Shown in pieces: positions 12,526 to 24,643 of a stretch of 64,000 nucleotides of DNA. Origin of the DNA: Trifolium pratense. Lineage: Eukaryota > Streptophyta > Magnoliopsida > Fabales > Fabaceae. Positions within the stretch are counted from its first letter, which is position 1. Every line of letters starts with the position of its first letter. The DNA is taken from contig NC_060061.1 in assembly GCF_020283565.1 (NCBI RefSeq), positions 5,216,010 through 5,280,009 on the forward strand, in the 5' to 3' direction. Position numbers and translations under genes: made by a program. The notes under the pieces were generated by a model. That model was not told where the DNA came from and ran no database searches. It saw only the letters and a program-made list of their open reading frames with translations.

Positions 12526-13651
12526 TCATGTTCAAAGCATATGAAAAAAGAAAGTTATAAAACATAGACTTGGAGTATATTGGGGCAAGATGAGACTCTG
12601 ACTATATAATAGCTTTGTTTATTTGTGTGTTTTATTTCTTTCTTCTGAAGGAAAAATGAAAATATTGTCTGAAGACCTTTTATTATTTGGTTTCTGTTTA
12701 TCGAACCGTCTTTTGAATTAGTAAAGAGATGATGTATGTTATACTTGCATGTATTACAGTTATGTATAGCTTATGAGGGCAAGATGAATTTAACATCATT
12801 GTCGAAACTTTTGTTGTGTATGAAGAAGGTTGGTTGCAATACAACTACCCCTCCTGGGATTGATATACTCCCGGAGCTGGATCATTGAAATTTCCGAGTC
12901 TTCGAAATTTGATCACGGCCTTAAATTACAAAAAACATATCTGAGTTCTTAACTACAGGTAAATTATGCAGAAAGGTTGTTGTGATTGTTTAATATCAGC
13001 AACAAATACTAATCTTCAAGGTGTTCAACAGCTGACTCCGATCTATTTACATTTCTAGTGCATACTTGGAAGGTAAAATTGATTTTTGAAGCATAAAATT
13101 GATTGACACATATGAGTTTTCTTGAGTACTACATGAGTATTGATTTTAAATTTATCACTTAATTTGCTATTAATCACTTTATGCTCAAAATACTTTGATC
13201 AAATTAGTATTTTTTTATTTTTTATTTATTTATAAGTGATCTAATTAGTTTTGAAAAATGACATTTTCTATATGTAGCATGTATTTAAATATATAGCATG
13301 GCATTTTTTTTTTTTTACTCAAGATCTAATGGATCGCAAAACTTTTAATAAATGACCGATCACTTGTGTAACATTAAACTCTAAATCCCAACATATCTAT
13401 ATTGTCAAAAAAAAAATCCCAACATATCTAACTTTTTCATTGATTCAAACAATAACTAAAGTATATAAATGAACAATACAAAATTTGAGTAAAAAACTAA
13501 ATAGTTGCATTAATAAAGTCCTTGCCTTTATAATACAAAATTTGGCAATAAGATAGAAATGTAAAGTCAGTGAAACAACATCTGAACAAAATTTAATCTC
13601 TAAGAGGGAAAAAAAGAAAGTTGCAATAAAAAATAAAAAAAAAACTATCTA
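12526..13651. other. Convergent intergenic region with 3' UTRs
   Basis: The plus-strand kinase and the minus-strand methyltransferase converge here. The first ~250 bp are presumably the kinase 3' UTR. No further gene is seen; the rest is AT-rich with poly-T and poly-A runs. Confidence 0.6.
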
Positions 13652-16600
13652 TTAGTTGCTTTTAGCTTCACCAGTCCAGTAAGTTTTTTCAGCAACAAGA
13701 ATCTTTTCTGGATTAAAAGGTCCACTTTCATGATCCATTATGTTGCTCCTCCATTTCATTCCATCAGTAACACTTTTAATCTTAGTGAGAAGCTCTACTC
13801 CTTCTCTGAATATCACTGTCCCTTCTGGCCTCAAGATTCTGTCCATCTCCAATAGTATAACAGTAATGTTGCACCTTGCATACATAACAATTCATACCAA
13901 TTTAGTCACCAAAGTTGTAAGCATATATTAAAAATATAAAAGAAATGATACCAATTTAATCACCAAATCATAAGGCCAGACAATTCAATCATTAAAATTA
14001 ATAAAAATATTGGGATAAGTAGTTCAACTGATTTGAGCTAAGGACGATTTGGACTATCTGTAGTCAGCAATTTCACACATTCACGTTGTCAACATATCAG
14101 TGATCGTTGAATTGAGATCAGACGGTCTAGATTTTTGAAAATTTAACATCTAAAATACCGAGCTTGAAACCTGGGTCGTCCAATTTTGATCAAATAACCA
14201 CTAATGCGCTCACTGTGTTAATGCATGTGATTGTGACGGTCGACAATACAAATCTAGCTAAAGGTTAAAAGAGTTGAAGGAATTAAACGACCTATCTTCA
14301 AACTTTGATAATGTGGAAATACTCACCTATCTTGATATATGCCAAATACATTAGCTGCATGAATGAGATCATATGTTCTAGGGTAAGTTGAGAAAGCTTC
14401 ACACCAATCATGGTAAGTACCAATGAAACCTCTTTCATAGATTGCACCAAGAGTGTCATGAGCTGAATTTGAGGGAACAACATTCATAACCCAAACTGGA
14501 AATTTTATTAATGCTGCTGCAAATCCACCAAGATACGCATTCATATCCATAATGTTTCTATATCTTCCTTGTGCAATAGGAGTAATATGTTTGTAATGTG
14601 CCATTCTTTCCTTCCATAATTCATTGTCCTTTTGAAATTTCTCTGCAGTGATGCTGGGTATTGAACCACTAGCAATCCTTGGAGGTAGTGTAAATGCACG
14701 TTTTGGCCATTTTTCTAGTTCCCCTCCAGCTACTTTGTTTGGACTGCTAACTTCTGGTAATGGAGTTATGCATTTTTCCATATTTGTGTACCTTATTCAA
14801 TCCAATGAAACAAAGAAAAATGGTAAAAACAACTTACCCTCTTGTAAAAATGATATAAAGAATCTTTGTCTGTGAGGTGTTCGCCGGTAGTAAGAGTTTG
14901 ACTTTGTAACCTCAAATGATGAAATTCAATTTTTTTTGGGAGATAGTTATAAAATAATTGGTAAGGTCACTTTAATAAATAATAATTCTGATAGGTCAAA
15001 AAATTAATAAATACTATTTGTGAACCTATCAGAGTTATCCACCTCAACGATGTACTGATACATATTCAAATAAGATGTGTATGAAAGAATTCACCGTACG
15101 TATAAAGAATACTTACCAAGCCATGTCAGGATTATCAGACTGGCAAATGTGTGGTGTTTTAAAAACTTGTTTAGTTTGTGCACATTCAAGATGATTTTTA
15201 GGCTTTTGCCAAATGGAAAGGTCATCTTTCTCAACAACTTTTTTCCAACATATGCGTTTGGCAACATCTTCTATGGAATCTTGCTCTTGCTTCAAATCGT
15301 CTTCTGTCCTTTCCCAACCTCTCCAGTATTTCTTCCATCTAATAGGTGGACCAGAAAGAATCCAATAACCACCCGGCCTTAGGACTCTATCCACTTCAAT
15401 CAAATACAAACCATCTGTGCCATGGAAATTAGATTCTTATTAACAACTAACCAAAAAATAAGATAATTACAATATACAATGTTGGAAGAATCGATCAAGA
15501 GTATCAAGTTCGAACTCTAACTGGAATAATCTATGGTAAGATTTTACTCACCTTCTGGCCGAACTCTGGATTACAAATTGTATAGTGAATAAAATGGTAG
15601 GAGAAGTGTGAATACTAACCATATTTGTGCCATGGTATGAGGCAGCGAGAACAATGAGCCATATCAAAAGCCCTTGCCGGGTATGGAAGCCTCTGTGAAG
15701 CCATGATTCCAATCATAGCAGGAACTCCTCTCTCCAATGCAAACTGTACTTGAGCTTCATGTGTATCTCTTGGTGCAAATGACATTGCTTGGATGTCCCT
15801 TTTCAAAAGGTAAGCACCCCAACTTGCTACCTTTACAATTAGAGGCACACCAAGGTATATAAAGTGTTAGCATTTACTACCTCCGTCCCTAAATATAAGA
15901 CTCTGTGAACAAACTTCAATAAGAAAAACATAGAAGCATAGACATAATGAAGATAGAGTATAAGGATGATTGAACTTACACCACATCCTGTATCAATTGC
16001 AGTTCTGATATTACCAGTAGTAAGAGGAATAAGCTCATTAATATCATCAATGTAAGCATCGGCTCCGCGAGGAAACATAGTACCTCCACCAGGGAATCGA
16101 AACCGATCGCCTTCAACTTGAATCCAATTTTGAATAGCTTTCTCAATACTAAGTTCCTTGTGTGGAATATTATCATACCAAGCATAATCTCTACTTTGAG
16201 GCCATTTAAAAGGTGTTTTATATTTTGGTGGAGCAGGAATAAGACAATACAAAAGCTCTTCTTTTGTAGGACAATGTCTCTCCCTATATTTCAACATGTT
16301 TCTGTCAAATTTTCTACCTCTAGGTGGATCTTGACATGGTGTGTATTCACTATATGTCATGTCACATGGTGGAAACTCTTTTATCCCTCCAGAAGTACTT
16401 ATTTCAAGTGAATGGTGACTTGAAAAATCTAGACTCGACGACGAAGAAGTTGAGGAAGAGCCTCCTGTGTTTGATGCAGCATTACAATCTACTTTTGAGT
16501 ATGTCTCAGATTGGTTAGGTGTTACTGTATTTTTCCATGCACCCATTACATAGGATAAAATACATAGTCCACTTACACCTAAAATCCAAGTGAGTCTATT

Positions 16601-16657
16601 TCTTTTGGATTCAAGTTGATTATAATGTTTTGGTGATCCATTGTAATCCTTGGGCAT
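13652..16657 (-). CDS. Probable Golgi S-adenosylmethionine-dependent methyltransferase, PMT15/PMT16-like
   Basis: Five exons on the minus strand: 16657-15980, 15830-15620, 15414-15117, 14791-14327, 13874-13652; the sum is 1875 nt, 624 residues. The start is the ATG just after a 5' UTR intron acceptor. Residues 21-41 ([20 protein letters not shown]) form one membrane anchor, then a Ser-rich stem and the putative methyltransferase (DUF248) domain: [33 protein letters not shown], the SAM-binding motif [15 protein letters not shown], and [16 protein letters not shown]. Family members are type II Golgi proteins thought to methylate cell-wall polysaccharides such as homogalacturonan (QUA2/TSD2 family). 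Length and all motifs match the family. Three of the four coding introns end in AAG rather than the usual CAG/TAG. Confidence 0.92.
15880..15912. repeat. Stowaway-like MITE end inside PMT intron 1
   Basis: TACCTCCGTCCCTAAATATA followed by AGAC matches a Stowaway terminus; no partner end was found nearby. Confidence 0.45.
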
Positions 16658-17460
16658 TTTCTGATCACAAAATTTCAAATAAACAAATCACATTAGATTA
16701 TGTTCAAAAATCACTAGTTTGAACTAGTAGATTGAGATGCTACAACATTACATGTTATTATATTAAGACAAAACATAACTAGTTTATTATTGTCATAAAT
16801 TTGTCATGTTAACACACGTAGGCCCTTTGGACCGGCTATGGAACTAGTCTCTAGTTTGATTGATTGGACGGAATTTTATCATTGATTCTCAACTTTCCAA
16901 TGTCAGAGATTTCAAAAAGATTTGACCCGAATTCCGGGGTCTTCTCCTTATGGGAGTATAAGTTGTTTCAACTTGACCAATAGTACTGCATTGGTCATGT
17001 TATTAGTTTTTTTTTTTGGCCTTTCTTTCTTTGTTCATTAAACTATTGGTATGCTCATTTAACATATCAATATTTTTTTTTGGGTACAATTTAACATATC
17101 AATATTATTGCAAGTAAATTAAGGAAAAATGTAGAAGTAATTAATGCAAGGAAAAAAAAATCTTATCTTAAAAAGGGAACAAAAGAGCATACCTAAAGTT
17201 TTATAGTGAAATTTAAAGTAGATATTCTACTATTTGAATGTAATCTTCTTCAAAAAATTGAACTATACACACATATTTGAAAAGAACAAAGATTGAACAA
17301 TGTGATGATAATAACAACAAAGAAAGAAAAGGAAAGTAAATGTCGTTGACATACCAGATATGGTAATTAAGTATTGAACAAGAGTGGAAGAATGTGATGA
17401 GAATATTGATTAAGAAGTAAAATGGATAATAATAGGAAGGTGTGGTTTGTTTATTGCTAT
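16658..17460 (-). other. 5' UTR intron and leader of the PMT gene
   Basis: A donor CTG|GTATGT at 17354 and an acceptor TGATCAG ending at 16661 suggest a ~694-bp intron in the 5' UTR, leaving only three untranslated bases before the ATG on the downstream side. The ATG at 16678 lies within this intron and was therefore not used. Confidence 0.5.
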
Positions 17461-17984
17461 ATTTTGCATATTGCTTAGTTCCCTAACTTCATGTTCATCC
17501 TTCAGTGAGAATGAATGAAGCTGTGGCTTGAAAAGAAATAGGTTAAGTTGGATTTAGTCAATAAAGCTATTTTTTGTAAACATGAAAAATAATAATTATC
17601 ATCCTATAAAATGAGACATTTTAGCCTTTAATTACTCCTCTTTTAACTGCTCCCAAAAGGGGTGACATTGTTTCTTCCCGCAATAGTAGATACTAGTCAC
17701 ATTAAGTAACATAAAGTCTATGTTCATATAATATATGTCTAATCTTAATTTTTTTGTTGAATAATTGAGTGATGAAATGAAAGGATACAAGGTTTGTTTT
17801 ATGGGTGGAATCTAAAAGTAGAAAGATTTTCTTAAATTTTGTGTAATTAATTTGTGATCAAGTTTAAAAAGTGAATTATATACATGAATTATGATAAACC
17901 ATTCCTTTTTTGAATCACTAACATGAGTCATTATGACACATTTTAGCTTTTTCCTTGTTTTATTTAGATTGGAGAGTAAAGATC

Positions 17985-18215
17985 GTAATAACTCAACTGA
18001 TAACTATCAAAATTGTTAGGTTGAATATTTGTAATATCTTTCAAATCCAAAAAAATGTTACTAAAAGGGTTCGATCCCTGACTTGAGCATGCAACAGTGT
18101 TAAAACTCTTAGGGAGAGTTTGCCTTGCCATTCATTTGGATCCACAAAGCTCGATAATTAGTCTCTGCAGTTGTGCGCAGAGGATACCCGATTTAAAAAA
18201 AAAATGTTACCAAAA
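17985..18215 (+). mobile_element. SINE-like element
   Basis: Contains TAACTCAACTGATAAC (box-A-like), AATTGTTAGGTTGAATATT, box-B-like GGGTTCGATCCC at ~18068, then a body with GTCTCTGCAGTTGTGCGCAG and an oligo-A end at ~18195. Related to the unit at 18305. Confidence 0.5.
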
Positions 18216-18304
18216 GAAAATCAAATTGGGTCGGTGTGAAAATAAAAAAATGTTCCCAAAAGTGTACAAAGAACAAAATACGGAGCACATGTTATTGTAC
18301 ATAA

Positions 18305-18420
18305 ATTCTTACTCAACTAACAAAAATGTTAAAATTGCTAGGTTGGATATTGTGACTAGTGTTCGAACACCGACTCCTCTACGCGTTAGCCTACTGTGAT
18401 TATTTCCATTTTATCAATTT
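18305..18420 (+). mobile_element. SINE-like element
   Basis: Shares CTCAACTAACAAAAATGTTA and ATTGCTAGGTTGGATATTGT with 17985 and 30685, followed by box-B-like TGTTCGAACACC. Confidence 0.45.
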
Positions 18421-19982
18421 ATAAAAAATTGATATATCTACAAATAAATATGGAGGTTTTTTGAATATTGTTTATGTACTTTTATCTAGGGACCAAATTG
18501 CTCATTTTTTTAATTGTAGTTTAGTTAAAATTTAAATTGTCCCAATTTTTGTTTGAGAATATAAACTTCGCTTTTATTCATTTCAACTATCAAATTAGTT
18601 GAATGGTTGAGAGGAGAACAAGATAAATGATATTTCCATGTTAAAAAATTGATTTCTTTTTTGTGTATTTTAAAACTGTGTGTAAACTATATACAAGAAA
18701 AATGTGTGTAAACTATAGTGTAAAAGATGAAAAGAAGAAGATAAATAAGACAAACATAAAATGTACAAATATTCAACTCTTCTTCTAAAAAAATAATTTA
18801 TATGGTCACGTATATTAAATCAATCTATTCTCGGTCAGACCCACATAAAAATATATCATTTAATTATTTTAAAATACACATTATTTAAATTTTCTTTTTC
18901 TACCTTTTATCAAATATGTTTATGTGAGTTAGAATCCTCTTAATTTCTAATTCTTTCCATTTTCTTCATTATTATATAGTTTTGATAATATAAATGTAAA
19001 AATGTGATATTAAGTGGGTCCAAATATCATTTATACACTAAAAAATATTTAAAAATTTTGATAATAAAAGAAATGAAAACAATAGAAAATGGAGAAGATC
19101 CAAACTCCGCTTATGCAATCAAATTTTTGTGGTAACCCAAAACTTCATCTGAATATATATAATACTAATATGTAGACACACATCAAAGTCAAAGTACTAG
19201 CTAGCTTTGTTTGAAGAAAGAAAAAGTAGCCTCCACCCACCCAAGAAAACACGTTTATTTTAAAAACTTCTAATTTTTCCAAAAAAGAAATTCCAACGTA
19301 TTTTAGATAGGCATGTTATGGACCATAGTGTAAGTTATTTGACCATAAATAAATATTTAAGGACCCTTTGTAATTAAATAAATGATTTTCTGCCACAGTG
19401 TAAGCTATTTTAGATGGGCATGTTATGATCACTATCACTCGTTTCATAACTTAGGTAATAAGCTTTAATGAAAAAAAACTTAGGGTAATAAATAATATTT
19501 TCTAGTGATGATCACTAATCACTATCACTCTTTTCATAAATTACGAAAAATTTCACAAGTTTTGCACCAAAAATTTACATGACTGGTTAATAGATTTTAA
19601 CTAAGTTTCCATGAAAAAAAACCTAAATTTTCGAGAGAATGACATTTGTAAAATGGAGTTCATTCGAAAATAAGTAAAATTTAATAAAAAATTATATTAA
19701 TCAAAATTTAAATTCGAATTTTTTAAAAATAATCTGTCACTAAAAAACTCATTAAATATGTGGGTTTGATCATATCATTTAGGGTTAAAAAACATTTATT
19801 TCTAACTTTGTGGTTAAAATAGCTTATACGTCTAAAAAAAAGTTGGGTCAAACGATACCTTATAATAGTGACCAAAATTTTAAATGTTTTTTGGTTATAA
19901 ATGTGACCAGAGGGAGTATCTAGCTATATACCAAAAGGCATATCTCTAACTACCCGATACATATTGAATTTGTCTTTTAACA

Positions 19983-20106
19983 TACTCTCGCAGTTTCAAA
20001 ATATAAGTAAAATGAGTCAAACAAACTTGATGTATTTGGTTTAAAATTTATACCAAATACATTGACTTTTGTTCACAATCTTTTGCTTATATTTTATGAG
20101 AGAGAA
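19983..20106. mobile_element. Short Stowaway-like MITE
   Basis: Left TACTCTCGCAGTTTCAAAAT plus ATAAG and right CTTATATTTTATGAGAGAG are inverted partners; about 124 bp. Confidence 0.55.
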
Positions 20107-20204
20107 AATATTAAAAGATTTTTAGATAAAATTTTATTTTTAAGATGAATAAGTAAACTTTGTGAAGTTTAAACTCAAACTCATCTCTATAAGTGAAACA
20201 AAGT

Positions 20205-20595
20205 CTATGGTGCACAAATGTCTCAAATTGTGCACCATGCACAAGTCTCGAAAATACTATAATGAATACGAATTTTACAAAATTTATCGTTGGATAAAAA
20301 ATTCATATAGTATAGATCATCCATAATTTTTTTTAAAAAAATTGAAAATTATTTGATATGTTATTGAGATCCGTCAAAATTAACGGTTTATGGATTTTTA
20401 TTCAATACCGTTAATCTTGATGGGTCTCAATAACATATCAAATGATTTTCAAAAAAATTTAAAAAATTTATGGATGATCTAAATAATATAAATTTTCTAT
20501 CCAACGATGAATTTTTTAAAATTCGTATTCGTTATAAAAATATCGAAGACTTGTGCACCATACACCAGGTAATCAGTGGTGCATATTATAAGTCA
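20205..20595. mobile_element. Long foldback (inverted-repeat) MITE
   Basis: Two arms of roughly 180 bp with a very short loop near 20390. Examples of paired arm segments: GATATGTTATTGAGA at 20356 and TCTCAATAACATATC at 20425; ATGGTGCACAAG-type sequence at both ends. RNA across this unit would form a long hairpin. Confidence 0.8.
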
Positions 20596-20836
20596 GTAAG
20601 TCACCGATGCACATAGTAGAAGATTCTAAAACAAACAAAAAAGTCACAGAATTCTAAAACAAAGAAAGAAAAAACGCGTAGTAGGCCAATTGAATAAATT
20701 AAATTCAGAAAAGCCATCTCTATCTTAGTTTTTTCCAAGCATTTTCCTTGGACAGCTGTTTGCAAGAATAACAATTAAATCTTCATTTTTATTATTATTT
20801 TTTTTGGATTCCAGAAATAAGAAATTTCCATCACTG

Positions 20837-22555
20837 ATGAATTCTTCTGCAGGTAACCCTCCAATTAATAAGACACTGTTCTCATCCAACCCAATTAAGA
20901 ATTAAGTTATAAAGTCAAATTTATTCTTTTCAACGCGTATATCAAACTATATAATAATATAATATAATATAATATATAAGTATAATAATAATAATATACT
21001 TATGTGGTTCTTGTAACTGCAGCCAAAGAAACAGCAACTGCAACTATGGAGCACAAGAAATCAACAAGCAGGAAAAAAAGCAGCTTTGCATTTAGGATTC
21101 ATGAACATGGTAACTCACCTTTCAAAACATTTCTCTTACAAGTTAAATACTAGTACAATGTTTTTTTTTTAATACATCTTCAATTATTTTTAAGTTTCAT
21201 TTTGGTTTTCAAGTTTTGTTTTGTTTTGGTATCATAAGTTATAGATGTTAGACACTTTGGTCTTTGTTGTCAACTTTTCATTTGAGTTTGTCGAATAGAA
21301 CTAAAAAAAATTTAAGGACCAAAATGTGGTTAGCAATAGGATCATCCATAATTCCATTTCCATATTGAGGTTTGAACAACTATATAGTGAGTTGGACACC
21401 ACATCTTAACCCAAAACTTTAAGTGTTAGGTTTATGAATCCTCTTAGTTATAAATGTTTAATCTCCACTTTTCTAAATAATGTCCGACTTAACTCACCTC
21501 ACACTTGTCACTACAGAATGATTATGAGTTGCGACCATCTACCGAAACTAATTAACCATATATTTGAATTGTGTTAACTATCTAATTTAACTTGTTGTTG
21601 AACTTTGTGTTGGATTTCAAGTTTAAGTGATTAAGTCCCTGGTTCGACTGAAATTTTTCCATTCGAGATAACAGTCCCACATCGATTATGTATGGGAAAA
21701 ATGTTGGATTTATATGTATGGGAAAAATCTTGGATTTATAAGAGAGGTGACCCATTAACCTAATGCCTTACGGTTTTGAGTGGAGATGTGGCGTCTCTCT
21801 CGTGGTCCTGGAGCATTGACCCTATTGTTTCTCTCGAGTTCCCCCAGACTCCCCAACACTTTGATGTCAAATTTGTGTGTTATAAGACAACTTAAAAAAC
21901 CAACTTTTTTTCTGTGTGTAACTTCTATTGAATAGTGGATACATTTCTAACATGTGGCATATATGTTGGATTGCAGTAAAACTAGGTCCTAAACTATCAG
22001 AGACACTGAAGGGTAAGTTGAGTTTAGGTGCAAGGATAATACAAGAAGGTGGTAGAGGGAACATTTTCAAGAATATTTTTGGTATGCAAGAAGGAGAGAA
22101 AGTTTTGAAGGCTTCACAATGCTATTTATACACAACAGCTGGTCCTATTGCTGGAGTTCTCTTTATCTCCACCAAAAAAGTTGCATTTTGTAGTGAAAGA
22201 CCAATAACCTTCTCTTCTGCAATAGCAGGAGAGACGGTCAAGGTACCGTATAAGGTAATTATTGTAATTTGGTTTGCGGTTGATTTGGATTAAACGTAAA
22301 ATTTTATGATTAATTAGTCTTTATCGATTGAGTCGACTTTGATGACAAGGATTTAATTAGGTGCATTTTATTATGCAGGTTATGATACCAATTGGGAAGG
22401 TAAAAGAAGTTAATGAAGGACAGAATGTGAACCAGGAAGAACAAAAGTATATAGAAATAGTTACTCAAGATGATTCTGAATTCTGGTTTATGGGATTTTT
22501 ACGATACGAGAAAGCTTTTAAGAATCTTCAGAAAGCCATTTCTATGTCTATTTAG
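20837..22555 (+). CDS. GEM-like protein with GRAM domain
   Basis: Four exons, 20837-20852, 21023-21109, 21977-22254, 22379-22555, total 558 nt, 185 residues; all introns GT-AG. The short N-terminus is basic (HKKSTSRKKSS). From about residue 35 the protein reads LGPKLSETLKGKLSLGARII, then the GRAM domain (NIFKNIFGMQEGEKVLKASQ, CYLYTTAGPIAGVLFIS, TKKVAFCSERP) and a conserved C-terminal stretch VPYKVMIPIGKVKEVN ... YIEIVTQDDSEFWFMGFLRY. This is the plant GEM/FIP1 (FH-interacting, ABA-responsive) family, thought to bind membranes or lipids through GRAM; GEM itself affects cell division and epidermal patterning. Shorter than typical members at the N-terminus. The small first exon (five codons) is the least certain part. 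Confidence 0.88.
21360..21860. repeat. Dispersed legume repeat fragments in the GEM-like intron 2
   Basis: Segments such as CACATCTTAACCCAAAAC (21400) and AGTCCCACATCGATTATG (21672) resemble short dispersed repeats that recur in plant introns, here in both orientations. A similar unit lies at 40438-40620. No coding capacity. Confidence 0.4.
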
Positions 22556-22779
22556 CCCCCAAAAAGATGCAATTGCACATTGTTTAGTTTTTCTTATATT
22601 TGAGATGTACATAGGTATTTGACATATCAGGAAGTTCTGCTATGTAAATGGGATTTTCAATGTTAAGTTATAGAATTATAATTGTATGAACTATGTACTG
22701 CATAGTTGCCTCATCAATCCACTTTCGTTGGTAACAATACTTATTATGCTTATCCCAATTTTCATAATGTATTACTATT

Positions 22780-23480
22780 TCGATTAGCATATACAAAAAC
22801 ATGTTGTGGCGTATTTGTAGAGGTTGTCTTCTCACTAGAGTTTTTGGAGGCATGACCGGGTGTGAATTGCTCGAGTTACTGTGCTTTTTGTGAAGATGGT
22901 GCGGAAGATAGTCTAATTGTCCCAATAGCATTCAGTGTTGGCAACAGATTGGTCTCTAGCTTATTATACAACAGAATGATAGATTATTTCCAACCGTTTT
23001 CACAATTCTGCAGCACTTAACCGAGGAGCAAGTTTCTAGTGTTGTGGCTATGCTTTGGAATATTTAGCAAAGAAATAACAAAGTTTGAAACAATTTGTTG
23101 GAGCCTGTTTCGTTGGTGTGTGTGTGAGACTGTGGCAGCAACACGCTGGTAGAGTGGCAGCAGGCGCAAACAGGCCTATAGTTACCGTCGACAGAGATCA
23201 TAAAACAGAAATGCTCCTGCAGGCTCTACTTTATCCACTTGGACCAAACCTCAAACAGGTACTTTTAAATTGCAATGTTGACGACGCTTCATTCTCCACG
23301 CAGCAAAACAAAGTCGGTATTGGTATTTGTATCTAAGACGATCGGGGTCATTTTGTTCTCGCAAAAATTGATTGGTTTTCCCTTTCTGGATGTTGACAGC
23401 CACAAAAAAGTGGGTATTGGTATTTCATATTCCAATTTCTCTGATTAGTGTTGTTGATTGTTGTTTACGCGACGAAAGAC
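22780..23480 (+). mobile_element. LINE remnant: zf-RVT end and RNase H domain
   Basis: Interrupted frames read NMLWRICRGCL, CPNSIQCWQQIGL, VFTILQHLTEEQVSSVVAML and then an RNase-H-like start CNVDDASFSTQQNKVGIG with DDRGHFVLAKIDWF continuing in frame after a stop. This is the C-terminal end of a plant LINE ORF2, broken by stops and frameshifts. Confidence 0.75.
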
Positions 23481-24249
23481 ACCGAAAAATCAAATAGTCT
23501 TTGATTCGGAGATTCATCAGAACAACAACAAAGCAAGGAAAATTAAACAACTAGCCAAGCAAAAGGACCAACAAGAAGGAACATTTGTGGCTTTTCGACC
23601 AAGTGTGTCACCTTGAAACCATTATTTCCAACTTGTCACATTTTGAAAATTATATCCCGAGTGTCACACTTTGATTCTTTTGAAAATTATATTCCCAAAT
23701 GTCACACTTTGATTAATCTTGAATTTTTTTAAAACAAGATCGGTCAAAGTGTGACATGAAAATAATTTTCAAAAGATGGCAAGTTGGGAATATTGATTTC
23801 AAAAAATGACACTTGGGTCAAAAAACCAACACTAAATGAGGCTCCACGCTTATGAAGGATACATATCCTCTCCAACCATTTATCTCATGTTTCTCATTTC
23901 GCGTTGATTTTAGCCGTTGATCCACCAATTGATATCTTTAAACTTAGATGAGTAGCTAAAATGTCAAACTTAAAAGGACCAGGATTCCATTTTTATTTTT
24001 CTTTCTTTCAATACAAACCATAAATAAAAAAAAGGAGCATTTGAATCAGATTCAGCAATAGAAAAAGGTACAGAGAAAGAATCTAAAGAAAGAAGGGACA
24101 CGTACAGTAATACCGGTTCCAATGTCGGGTTCCGGAACTCTAAGCCCATTAAATATAACCCGGCCCGGCCCGTGAAGTGAGTAACACCAACAACGAAAAC
24201 AAACAAACAAAGATCCTTAATTCTTTCTTCTACTAACACTGGTCAGTGT
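23481..24249. other. Upstream region of the FGAM synthase gene
   Basis: No gene supported. Around 23600-23830 an imperfect inverted repeat containing GTGTCACACTTTGAT and its complement GTCAAAGTGTGACA suggests a degenerate MITE. CCCGGCCCGGCCCG near 24160 is a local GC-rich patch before the gene. Confidence 0.5.
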
Positions 24250-24643
24250 GTCACACAGTCGCCGCGCCGCGCCGCCGCACTAACTCTCTCTTTCTCCGTT
24301 CCTCTCACCCGTTTCCCATCGCCGTCCGCCACCTCCGACAAAGGTATTGCGCTATTATCTTATCTCGTTGTTTCTCTCTATCTCTCTGTTATTTTCTTCT
24401 GAACTTTAGATTTCTAAGGTTCTTTGTTTCTACAGAACCCATTGTTCAAGCTTCGCCACTGTTACTTTTTCGTTACTCTGCGCCCACCCTTTCTTTAAAA
24501 GGTACTAACTTTATCGTTTAACACCAAAATTTAGTTACACCCATCACTCACCATTGCACACTTTTTTCCTTTGCTTTTGTTTAGTTCTTAAAAGTTTGAT
24601 TTTTTCTCTCTATTTCAGAGCTTCCCAATACTTGATCGAGTAT
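24250..24643 (+). other. 5' UTR of FGAM synthase with two introns
   Basis: Splice signals define introns 24344-24435 (AAAG|GTATTG ... CTACAG) and 24502-24618 (AAAG|GTACTA ... TTTCAG) before the start codon. Transcription start not determined. Confidence 0.55.

Larger units (their letters stand above)
17461..20836. other. Gene-free interval between divergent PMT and GEM-like genes
   Basis: No supported coding region. It holds two SINE-like units (17985-18215, 18305-18420), a Stowaway-like MITE (19983-20106) and a long foldback element (20205-20595). The rest is AT-rich with imperfect direct repeats at 19315-19545 (GGCATGTTATG; ATCACTATCACTC). Confidence 0.65.
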
